From assembly GCF_029784165.1 (NCBI RefSeq), contig NC_073694.1, forward strand, positions 77,759,036 through 77,823,035: DNA of 64,000 nucleotides, in the 5' to 3' direction. Source of the stretch: Wyeomyia smithii (lineage: Eukaryota > Arthropoda > Insecta > Diptera > Culicidae). The translations under genes and the position numbers were made by a program. The first letter of the stretch is position 1. Every line of letters begins with the position of its first letter. Positions 55,382-64,000 of the stretch are shown here, one piece after another. The notes under the pieces are model-generated. The model was not told the DNA's origin, did not search any database, and worked only from the letters and a program-made list of their open reading frames with translations.

Positions 55382-55680
55382 AGACTGGTAGTGTCAGTTG
55401 TAGGATCGTGGCGCTAGCCCCGCAATTGTCCTGTTGGCTGCGCATTCTGTGTATTGCGCAATAGAGATGGTCGGGTTTGATGTTTTTCAAACCCGTACCC
55501 GACCCGAACCCGATTTTTTTTACGGTCGAAACACGAGCCCGACCTGAACCCGAAACTTTTTTTTCGTTCAAACCCGAACCCGTAAATTTTATTTCCATGA
55601 AACCCGAACCCGACCCGAACTCGAAATACAGAACAAAAGGTCTAGTTCCGATAAGGATTGTAGCACCAAGGCTTTACTTC
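55382..55680 (+). mobile_element. 5'-truncated SINE carrying a hAT-like insert
   Basis: GAGACTGGTAGTGTCAGTTG, GGATCGTGGCGCTAGCCCCG and CAATTGTCCTG match the body of the SINE at 30642-30851, and TCTAGTTCCGATAAGGATTG, TAGCACCAAGGCTTTACTT match its end. The A and B boxes are missing. A hAT-like element interrupts it at 55462. Confidence 0.75.
55462..55624. mobile_element. hAT-like MITE with ACCCGA-type repeats (copy 3), right end lost
   Basis: Starts TAGAGATGGTCGGGTTTGAT, identical to the start of the element at 53414, and continues with ACCCGTACCCGACCCGAACC arrays. The right terminus is missing: similarity ends near 55624 inside the repeat, before SINE sequence resumes. No complete target duplication. 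Confidence 0.8.
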
Positions 55681-56729
55681 TAATACATCCCCTTTTTATT
55701 AGTTCCTTAATTTTGTCAACCGTGCTTGGGTAAGTAAGCATTAAGCGACCAATCAGAAGTTGAATTTTAGTTTAAACAAGAATTAACAAATTAACTGTAA
55801 TAGTTCGAACATTCAAACTACAACTTTCTGCATATAATCGGATGCGAAGAAAATTTTTCAATCGATGGCTGCAAGAATTAGGGTTTGCAATATTCCCGGG
55901 AATCGATTTCCCGGGAAACGGGAATGAAAAATCTCATTTTTTCAGCAAAAATAGGATTTTAAATGAAGTTTATCAGTAAAAGACAACAAGAAATTGTTTA
56001 CAATTTCATTCTAAATTTGCATGAAGAACAAAAAACAAATAAGGTACAAAACATTTGAATATGAATTGAATAACATCAGAAATTCGTGATCGATGTGTGT
56101 AGCATATATTTGCAGAAGAAAAGGATTAAGAGTCTTCATGTCATCGAACAATCGCTTCAGATCCGCTGACAATTTTCCTTTAGGCTCAAAAATGTTATTT
56201 ATATGTCGTCTGTAAAACTTTGCTCAAGTCTGCCGAATCTAGAATATTTTCAATCATCAATCATCAATTCATCAAATCACCGATTACAGCTCTTGATACA
56301 TTTAATTGAAAACTTGTGTCCGATTCTTTCAGTTTTTTTTTTCTTCATCTATAGTTTATTTGACACGGCACAAATACAATTCAATGTTTAACGGCGCCAA
56401 TTATATCTGGTAGCTTACACTCTAAAGTATCTTAATAACTAAAAGCAAACTTTTTATCCTCGCTGCCGACTACGAGCTGAAACTAAATCTAACTTAAAGC
56501 TAGAATATTTTGCATTAAAAGCACAGGTTTGCTGTTTGCTGGTTTTCATTGCCATAGGTAAGCAGCGTATTGAATTTGTTCCGCTGCTGGGCCAAGATAT
56601 TACGGACTGGCATATTGGGTTGTTTCCATCGGGCCCTGAGAGTATCGTGCGGGTCTGATTGCTGTTTCCGGATCCGGGGTCTTAACGTGTTCTTGTCGTT
56701 TGGTTGGATGTAGGCGGAAGGGGATAGGA

Positions 56730-57608
56730 CTAAACTGGGGCGTGGATGGATTTCAGGAAAACGTATATAAGGGACATGTAGGATAGGTCACGGCTCGCCA
56801 AGACATCACGAACAGGAACAGCCGGCTGCCTACCTTCGGCCTGCAGGGAAGCTATTAATTTAGAACCTTCACCACAGGCACAGATACCACTCTCCCCGAG
56901 CCCAACACGACGGAGATGCGCGTCAAATCTATAGTGATTGGACATAAGCCGGGACATCACGCAAATGAAATCCCGACCTACATCCAACCCCTTGAACCAC
57001 GGGTTCGTCGATACCTTGGGGATTATGGAATGTAACCACCTTCCCAGTTCCCCCTTGGTCCAAGAATTTTGCCAACTGATGATCGTATTCTGACGTACAA
57101 ATGCGAAAAATTCATTGAAGGCAATTGGTCGTTCATAAATATCACCGTTTGTTGCGCCCACCTTAGCCAAAGAGTCCGCTTTCTCATTACCCGGTATCGA
57201 GCAGTGAGAAGGGACCCACGCTAAGGTAATCTGAGTAGATTTTTCGGATAAAGCACTCAGATGTTCCCGTATTTTCCCCAGGAAATACGGAGAGTGCTTA
57301 ACATCTTTCATCGATCGGAGAGCCTCAATGGAACTGAGACTGTCCGTAAAGATGAAATAATGGTCCGTGGGCATTTTTTCGATAATCGCTAGGGTGTACT
57401 GAATTGCAGCTAATTCTGCGACGTAAACAGAAGCAGGATTATCGAGCTTATGGGAGACGGTTAAATTGTTATTGAAGATACCGAAGCCAGTGGACCCATC
57501 AAGAAGTGATCCGTCAGTGTAGTACATATTGTCGCAGTTGATGTTTCGATATTTATTGGAAAAAAATATAAGGGATCTGCTGCACGCGTAAATGATCCGG
57601 GATTCCAC
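56730..57608 (-). pseudogene. I-like LINE ORF2: RNase H and C-terminus
   Basis: RNase H motifs in order: MYYTDGSLLDGSTGFGIF (Asp), VAELAAIQYTLAII (Glu), YFIFTDSLSSIEAL (Asp), LAWVPSHCSIPGNEKADSLA (Asp). Then WLHSIIPKVSTNPWFKGLDV and MSRLMSNHYRFDAHLRRVGL, ending in a Cys-rich GICACGEG that joins abruptly to SKLIASLQ, so the usual following His-Cys part of the zinc motif is deleted. The last residues are LKSIHAPV*. A frameshift near 57580 separates it from the preceding part (shared IFF at the overlap). Confidence 0.9.
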
Positions 57609-58182
57609 GAGTTTCTTCTATCATGGATGTATCGAAAAACACAGTAGAATCAGAAGTATTTGATAAGTCGACACGATTTGGAATATTCGAAGAAGGGTTA
57701 ATATTTTGGGACATGTGATTGAAATACAATGTCATAAAACGGGTTTGAGAATTAAGTTCGATTAACCTTTCAAAATTTTCAATCACGGGACGGTTCAAGA
57801 CCTCACATTTGATAACAATACGAGAAGACAGGCTCCAGAAGCGGGTTTTCAATGGTAGTACTCCAGCTAAGATCTCCAAACTCATCGTATGGGTCGATTG
57901 CATGCAACCCAAGGCGATACGCAAACAACGATATTGTATTCGCTCCAGTTTGATCAAATGTGTGTTTGCTGCGGAGCGGAAGCAGAAACACCCGTACTCA
58001 ATGACAGACAATATCGTTGTTTGGTAAAGCCTTATAAGGTCTCCTGGGTGGGCTCCCCACCATTGTCCGGTTATTGTACGAAGAAAATTCACTCTTTGTT
58101 GACATTTTTTCATCAGATACCTCACGTGACAACCCCAGGTGCTTTTAGAGTCTAACCAGACACCAAGATATTTGTGTACCAA
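57553..58182 (-). pseudogene. I-like LINE ORF2: RT thumb and connection
   Basis: Continues the RT: VHKYLGVWLDSKSTWGCHVR, YQTTILSVIEYGCFCFRSAA, KLERIQYRCLRIALGCMQ and ILAGVLPLKTRFWSLSSRIV, the conserved connection between RT and RNase H. Frameshifts at both ends (near 58175 and 57580) separate it from its neighbours. Confidence 0.88.
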
Positions 58183-59299
58183 AACCTGAGAAATCGTTAC
58201 CCATTAATTGTGTTTGAAGCTGAGCAGGTTCATGCTTCCTAGAAAAAACTACTATCTCAGTCTTCTCCGGAGAGAATTCGATACCTAGCTGTAAAGCCCA
58301 AGCAGACAAATTGTCCAAGGTATCTTGCAATGGTCCTTGCAAATCGGCAGCTTTGGCTCCTGTAACAGAGATTACACTGTCGTCTGCAAGTTGTCTTATC
58401 GTGCATGAATTTGCCAGACATTCGTCGATGTCATTTACATAAAAGTTGTAAAGAAGGGGGCTTAAACATGAGCCCTGGGGAAGACCCATGTAGCTAATGC
58501 GAAAAGTTGCCAAATCGCCGTGCGTAAAATGCATGTGCTTTTCGGACAACAAATTGTGCAAAAAATTGTTCAAAATTGGAGAAAATCCTTGTCGGTGAAG
58601 TTTACCCGAAAGAATGTCAATAGAAACGGAATCAAAAGCCCCCTTAATGTCCAAGAACGCAGACGCCATTTGTTCTTTGCGAGCATACGCCAGCTGAATA
58701 TCTGTTGAAAGCAACGCAAGACAATCATTCGTCCCTTTGGCACGGCGGAAGCCAAATTGAGTATCTGATAGTAGACCATTTGATTCGACCCAATGGTCTA
58801 AACGACGGAGTATCATTTTTTCCATCAATTTCCGGATACAGGATAGCATTGCAATCGGCCTATAAGAGTTGTGATCAGAAGCTGGTTTCCCTGGTTTTTG
58901 GATGGCGATCATCTTCACTTGCCTCCAATCCTGCGGTACAATGTTTTGCTCCAGGAACTTATTGAACAAGTTCAACAAGCGCCTCTTGGCATTGCCGGGT
59001 AGATTCTTCAACAAGTTGAATTTGATTCTATCTAACCCAGGCGCGTTATTGTTACAGGACAGGAGGGCAACTGAAAATTCTGCCATCGTAAAAGGTGATT
59101 CTATCGCGTCGTGGCCCGGAGACGCATCGCGAACAATGTTTTGCTCAGGAACAGAGTCCGGACATACTTTCCTGGCAAAATCAAATATCCACCGACTTGA
59201 AGACTCCTCGCTTTCGTTGACCGTTACGCGATTCCGCATTCTTCGGGCTGTGTTACAAAGAGTGTCTCCCTCGACGTCTCGTTCACGAACCGACGCCAA
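58145..59299 (-). pseudogene. I-like LINE ORF2: reverse transcriptase
   Basis: RT motifs in order: ALLSCNNNAPGLDRIKFNLL (entry), KMIAIQKPGKPASDHNSYRP, QFGFRRAKGTNDCLALLSTD, SAFLDIKGAFDSVSIDIL (first catalytic Asp), MGLPQGSCLSPLLYNFYVND, IRQLADDSVISVTG (catalytic ADD) and SPEKTEIVVFS. The core residues are intact. The join with the endonuclease frame is broken by a single-base loss near 59258 (the ETL/DTL overlap). Confidence 0.92.
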
Positions 59300-60330
59300 T
59301 ATCCGCGTTTCTTTGCTTTAGCCAAACTTTTAAGCTTGGTATTAAGCTCCGAATACCGTAAATAGTCGCCAGGTATACCTCCCTTCTGGTAGGCCTTAAA
59401 CGCGTCGGATCTTTGCGTGTAGACATCGGAGCACTCTTGGTCCCACCACGGAGTGGGAGGCCGTTCTTTGATCGTTACGCCGGGATATTTCTTCGTTTGG
59501 GCTTGCAACGCGGCGTCGAGAATCAAGCCCGTGAGGAGGTTGTATTCTTCAAGTGGTGGATGATGTTGAATCGACTCGACCGCTTTTGAAATCATTTCCT
59601 CGTATAACTTCCAATCGACATTCCGTGTGAGGTCATACGGAATGACAATTGGTCGCATGCGAGTCGACCCGTTATTAATTGAAATAAGAATAGGCAAATG
59701 GTTGCTACCGTGAGGATCAAGGATTACCTTCCATGTGCAATCCAATCGTAGCGACGTTGAACATAAGGATAGATCCAAAGCGCTTGGGCGCGCTGGAGGT
59801 TTCGGGATACGTGTCATTTCACCGTTGTTTAAAATAGTCATGTCGAAGTCATCGCAAAGGTTATAGATTAAAGAGGAGCGGTTATCATTGTATGGGGAAC
59901 CCCAAGCCACGCCATGAGAGTTGAAGTCTCCCAAAATCAAACGTGGCGAGGGAAGAAGTTCTATTAAATCAAAGAGCAGCCGTTGCCCAACCTGTGCTCT
60001 GGGAGGAATATATATTGAGGCAATACAAAGCTCTTTACCTTGTATTGTCATTTGACATGCGACAACTTCGATGCCTGGAATCGAGGGGAGGTTAATACGA
60101 TAGAAAGAATAGCACTTTTTAATCCCTAAAAGTACTCCTCCATATGGGGTGTCTCGATCAAGGCGAATAATATTGAAATCATGGAAGTTGAGATCAATAT
60201 TTGAAGTAAGCCAAGTTTCACAAAGGGAAAATGCATCGCATTTGTTTTTATTTATCAAAACTTTAAACGAATCAATTTTTGGTAAAATAATTCTACAATT
60301 ACACTGTAATACAGAGATAGAATCCTTCAT
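59224..60330 (-). pseudogene. I-like LINE ORF2: endonuclease domain
   Basis: Starts at the ATG 60330-60328 (MKDSISVLQCNCRIILPKID); an upstream in-frame ATG at 60375 is also open. The first ATG overlaps the ORF1 stop codon as ATGA, so I prefer it. Motifs: SLCETWL (catalytic Glu), PYGGVLLGIKK, ELCIASIYIPPRAQVG, PRLILGDFNSHGVAWGSP (Asp and Asn), SALDLSLCS and DPHGSNHLPILISI (final Asp-His region, here Asn-His). It ends in a basic segment KSLAKAKKRGYWRRFVNETS before the frameshift. Confidence 0.9.
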
Positions 60331-61706
60331 ATACAATAGATAGATACAGATACAATCGCTGCAAGGAGGGGCCATTGGGCAGTCAACTGCTTCAAAAATG
60401 ATCTAACTGTTGGGAGGAATGCTGTAAGAAAAATTTTAATTGGATCGGGTATATTGAAATTTTCAAAAATCCAGTCCACAATGTCAGAAAATTTCACTAA
60501 TCCAGAGTTTGTTTCATCAACTAGATGTGCAAAAGGAACAACTGGGGTTTTAGATGTTCCTGGCAGTGCTGGGAACTCCTTCTGGGACTTTAAATTTGCA
60601 AGCCCAGGAGGAGTTTGCTTCGGTTTTTCCGCAGCACTGTTTGGTTTGTTCGTACTTTTCATTACACTTTGGGAAATCTTAGGACCTTTACGGGGAAGTT
60701 TAGGAGAAGAAACATTTTTCCTCTTCCTAGACTCCCCAGGATTGGCATAAGATGTTCCCGCTGATGAATCGTCAGAATCGGTTTCATCGGAGGGCAACAG
60801 ATCAAAGGGGTTCGATGTTATGGTAGAAGTGGTAACGGTCTTCTTCAGCATCTCAGCGTAAGAACGCTTTGAACGCTCCTTAAGTGACCGCTTGATTTTA
60901 TCTCTGCGCTGCATGTACACCGGGCATGTGGAGAGCTCATGCTGGTTTTCCCCACAGTGAATACATTTTTCAGCATTAACACTGCAAGAATCTTCCGTAT
61001 GAGTCTCCCCACACTTGCTACATCGTGCCTTATTGCAGCAGTAGGCGGCTGTGTGGCCTAACTGCTTGCAATTGGTGCAATTCATAACACGGGGTACATA
61101 CAATCGCACAGGCAGACGAACCCGGTCGATCGAGACGTGGCTAGGGAGTGCAGATCCGGCAAACGTAACGCGAAACGAGTCTGATGGAGTGTAAACTTTT
61201 TAACCGCCGACGAGAGACATGGACCGCAATTGCTTACAATCCAAAATCTTCGCCTGTGTTTCGGTATTTTTGAAGCAACCGGTTGCGCTTTTTAGGATAC
61301 ACTCGACAGACAGACTCGAATCGGTTATGACACCGTCGATCTCCACGTCTCGTGCGGGTATGTAAACGCGATACTCGCGTGTGAAGAGCTCAGAGCAAGC
61401 GATAGCATTGGCCTGTGCCAGATCACTGACCACGACACGGAGCTTGTTAGGTCGGACCTTGGAAATTTCGGTCACGGCCTTGTACCCCTTCGTCAGGTCT
61501 TTTGAAATTTGCAGTATGTTTAATCGCTTTGAATTCACTCCTGCCTTTGGACGAAAATAAACAGTATAGCTGCCCTGTTGAGATCCGTCCGGGTAAAGCC
61601 TGGGGCGAGGGGGGACTGGAGAATGAACAGGGGAGGGGGTAACAGAAGGGTCAGGGTCAGGGGGGTTCGGGGATGGTGGCACGGGAGGCGAGGGATCTAT
61701 ATCCAT
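60327..61706 (-). pseudogene. I-like LINE ORF1, one in-frame stop
   Basis: One frame of 459 codons from ATG at 61706 to TGA at 60329-60327, interrupted only by TAA at 61202-61200. The N-terminus is Pro-rich (MDIDPSPPVPPSPNPPDP), followed by a folded segment with YTVYFRPKAG and KLRVVVSDLAQANAIACSE that resembles RNA-binding folds of LINE ORF1. After the stop it continues KVYTPSDSFRVTFAGSALPS, then zinc knuckles CTNCKQLGHTAAYC, CSKCGETHTEDSC and CIHCGENQHELSTC (61075-60930), and a Ser/Lys/Pro-rich tail. Likely role: nucleic-acid-binding protein of the retrotransposition particle. Confidence 0.9.
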
Positions 61707-62014
61707 CGCGCTAAATGTAGCGCACTAGCGAACTAGCGCCGACAAGAACACGTACCTCTTTACTTCTTCCTTCCAGCAGTGGTTGTCCGATCGTTCGAAG
61801 CTGCACCCAAAGCAGCCAGCAGCACCAGTACAGCAGCACCAATACAGCCACCAGCAGTGAGCCGGGTGTGAGATCACTCAGCACAGCGACACGGACTCGA
61901 CTGTCAACTGATGGCCTTGAATAATACACTCTTTTGTTTGGCTATTCGTACACACGGACCGGATTGTAATAGAACGACCACTTTGCACGTCCGTTTCTGT
62001 GTTCGACGCGGAAT
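61707..62014 (-). promoter_or_regulatory. 5' leader (likely internal promoter) of the I-like LINE
   Basis: The 308-base leader starts ATTCCGCGTCGAACACAGAA next to the target duplication and is richer in GC than the flanks. Full-length LINEs of this type carry an RNA polymerase II promoter here; I see a GTGTACGAATAGCC stretch but no box that I can name. Confidence 0.5.
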
Positions 62015-62052
62015 GATTCTTTCAGTTTTTTGAAGAGAAAACTGAGTGTTAA

Positions 62053-62159
62053 GCAGGTATAAGACGAAGCAAACATTTGCTATATTTTGTACGAATTTTA
62101 TTTGCACAAAATAAAATCCGTACCAAAAATAGCAAATATTTGCTTCGTCTAATACCTGC
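62053..62159. repeat. Small hairpin element
   Basis: GCAGGTATAAGACGAAGCAA with AATTTGCTAT-type sequence pairs with its complement ending TTGCTTCGTCTAATACCTGC; the arms are about 48 bp. A third, direct partial copy (GGCAGGCATTAGACGAGGAA) follows at 62164-62215. It sits within the hAT-like element beside the LINE insertion. Confidence 0.8.
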
Positions 62160-62773
62160 TTTAGGCAGGCATTAGACGAGGAAAGTATTTGCTATATTTG
62201 GTACGGAATTTTTGGACAAAATATTTTTTACACCACAGTAAACATTTACGATTTACTTGAGCGGTAGCAAACCTAATCGCTATTTTTTTATTAAATATAT
62301 TTGCTATGTCATTTTTAAAATAAACTGCGTCTCAAATTGACAGAACAACATTTCAAACCCTTTTGGAGTGTATATCACCGTTAATTAGAGCGTAAGATTC
62401 CGAGGAAGAATTCTGGTTAACTAACTACTTTATTTCGTTATTCGATCCACAAACCGGAAGGAAACGATAGAATACTGAATAATCAGTTCAATACGACGTG
62501 GAACAAGTCAGTCTTAGAGCATATGAATGCCTTATAATTAACATGCAAAGGTGTTTTTAACGGTAAAATACTATACTGACTTTGAGTTTTATTAAATGAT
62601 TTATTTCAGGTTGCACCAGTTTGATGTATTTAATTTTATTGCACAAAATTTTTCGCGGAGCTCGGGAATCCCGGGATCCCGGGAATCAATATCTCTGTTC
62701 CCGGGATCCGGGAATCCCGGAACAAGCTATTTCCCGGGAAATCGTTCCCGGGATTGCAAACCCTAGCAAGAAT

Positions 62774-64000
62774 GAAGGAAAGCCATTGAAAACTAACCGC
62801 TTCATTAGCATTTGGAATCGGACATATTTTTCACTTTCTCTGTTTTAAAATTTTCATTGTATTATTTATAGCGCCTAAATAAGTTACAAATTGCTCTATG
62901 AAAAACAAAAACTTTGATGTTATTGAAACTTTGAAATGATTCTTATGTGTAACTTCGATATGGGTAACAATAAGGGTATGTTAAAAAAAAATCATGCTGA
63001 TACTGTATTGTATAGCTCGAAAAAACTAGATCAGCAGAAAGCCTTGCCGAACACGTGTTTTTTTTTATTCACAAAATTTTCACAAAACAGAATTTTGGTT
63101 GGGTTCCCAATAAAAATTCACGAACCATTCGAAAGGTTATGGGTTCCTGAGTGAGTACCGCGAAGAAAACCTGCCTCATCCACACCCATTCAAAATTGTG
63201 AATAATTTAAAGATCGATTTTTCAGATTTGCTGTATATCTTTTTTTATTGAATTCATGTGCCTCTATCATGCCTCTGTCATATCCATTGTGAAAATTTGG
63301 ATTGTTTATCCAAATTGCCGAGCTTTCACCAGCTTTCAAAGTTGCAAAATCTAATGTTGAAAAAAAAAGGCATTCATGAGTATGAGCTTAAAAATTGAGC
63401 CCTTTTTTAATATCGGTAGTATCAGAAGAATGTGCTTATATAACGGCAAGATAATCTAAATTGAATAAATCTTGTATATAATAAATTCTTATGGCTAAAT
63501 ATAACGCTTAATAATGATAAAACCATTTTAAGACACATTTGGTATTTGAAAAACCGTTAGAATAAGTTTGTTTCGTTAGATGGAGCTCCAAACTCCTGAT
63601 TTATTTTAAACCATTCAACCTTTTGATTAAGTTCTAGATGAATGGATTTACCATTTTGGTCTGCTGATGTATACTGTCACGTCAAATTAGGCAATTGCAA
63701 TTAGGGTGTGGGATTAGTTCTTTGTCATATATTTTACATGAGAATGAAACGAAAATTATGACGAAAACAACCGCTGATGATGTAGTCCCAGAACCTAATG
63801 CATTTTTACTGCATTTCAAACAACGTATTTCTTCTTTGCGGTGTACAGATTAAAAGAAACAATGGCTTTATTTAATACGGAATGGTCGATGTAGATTATA
63901 AATCTCGCATTAAATGGATTGATGATAAGTGAGCAAGGTTTTGTGACTCTCGCATGATCAGAAACATAGTATATACCGCCTACATATGAGCCGTTAAGAG
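62774..64000. other. AT-rich stretch without recognised genes
   Basis: Right end of the window. No coding sequence, RNA gene or transposon end was recognised. Short open frames (up to 72 codons) have no known motifs. Confidence 0.45.

Larger units (their letters stand above)
55340..55770 (-). promoter_or_regulatory. Promoter copy P5, split by a SINE
   Basis: On the minus strand the CCAAT region TTCTGATTGGTCGCTTAATG and AAGCACGGTTGACAAAATTA lie at 55720-55765. The TATA part GGGAATGTACTACTGGGCCT and ATATATGAGCCTGCTTTAGC lie at 55330-55372. Between them is the SINE at 55382-55680. The leader after the TATA box (GGACAGCGACTACAACAGTG, CTTATTTAACAGC) matches the other units. Confidence 0.55.
56340..62014 (-). 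mobile_element. I-like LINE, nearly full length, target duplication ~16 bp
   Basis: The minus-strand element has a 5' leader (62014-61707), ORF1 with three CCHC-type knuckles, ORF2 with endonuclease, RT and RNase H, and a 3' end GATGAAGAAAAAAAAAA preceded by an AAATAAA signal near 56352. Flanks share GATTCTTTCAGTTTTT (62015-62030 and 56322-56337). Domain order and the RNase H fit the I clade, of which MosquI is the mosquito representative; I assign it by architecture. It is disabled by one nonsense codon in ORF1, three frameshifts in ORF2 and a small C-terminal deletion. Confidence 0.9.
55879..62765. mobile_element. hAT-like element (TSD GCAAGAAT) split by an I-like LINE
   Basis: Termini TAGGGTTTGCAAT (55879) and its complement ending at 62765, flanked by perfect 8-bp repeats GCAAGAAT (55871-55878 and 62766-62773). 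Just inside, both ends carry palindromic TCCCGGGA phrases (55895-55925 and 62660-62750). Excluding the LINE at 56340-62014 the element is about 1.2 kb with no recognised transposase. Its interior also carries a small hairpin (62053-62159). Confidence 0.88.

Overview
This window looks like intergenic or heterochromatin-like DNA from a mosquito, most likely a culicine such as Aedes. That is an inference from the AT-rich background and from the mix of non-LTR retrotransposons (R1-, RTE-, LOA- and I-like), tRNA-derived SINEs, Penelope-like elements and many hAT-, TA-flanked and Transib-like non-autonomous DNA elements. I found no intact host protein gene. Every long coding signature belongs to a mobile element and nearly all are broken. 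The one recognisable host-type coding sequence is a degenerate histone H3 C-terminal half (54961-55195).

Layout. 1-9200: end of a dispersed element, a Tc1/mariner transposase relic, a TA-flanked 1-kb element, a hAT-type MITE with exact 8-bp target duplication, and a deleted RTE-like LINE on the minus strand. 9200-12177: mostly unassigned. 12178-21145: an R1-like LINE split into three pieces, by a nearly full-length RTE-like LINE (which itself carries a 760-bp hAT-like insert) and by a Transib-like element that carries a 5'-truncated LOA-like LINE. 21150-23020: a dispersed element with ~465-bp internal repeats. 23599-28800: a second RTE-like LINE (minus strand) interrupted by two nested elements with CACAGTG ends and 5-bp target duplications; the inner one is a large foldback with a ~300-bp (TA)n at its centre.

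30640-41135: a SINE, a minisatellite-bearing MITE and a Penelope-like element whose reading frame is split by a 5-kb insert bounded by a 22-bp direct repeat. The insert holds repeated units with CCAAT and TATA boxes and 16-18-nt stem-loops resembling replication-dependent histone transcription units. 42259-45100: a SINE with exact target duplication, a 1.39-kb near-perfect palindrome and a very young 130-bp palindrome. 47113-51715: another promoter/stem-loop unit (minus strand), a second Penelope-like fragment and two nested TA-flanked elements. 51882-55780: a third foldback, hAT-like elements full of ACCCGA-type repeats, the H3 relic and another promoter copy. 55879-62765: a hAT-like element (TSD GCAAGAAT) split by a nearly full-length I-like LINE (TSD ~16 bp) whose ORF1 and ORF2 overlap as ATGA.

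How it fits together: the window records successive insertions, and in several cases the relative order can be read from target duplications and restored reading frames. The two observations I rate highest are the set of elements with RSS-like CACAGTG termini and the multi-copy histone-like promoter/stem-loop units. I had no tools, so family names are from motif recognition and boundaries are good to a few bases only where target duplications are quoted.
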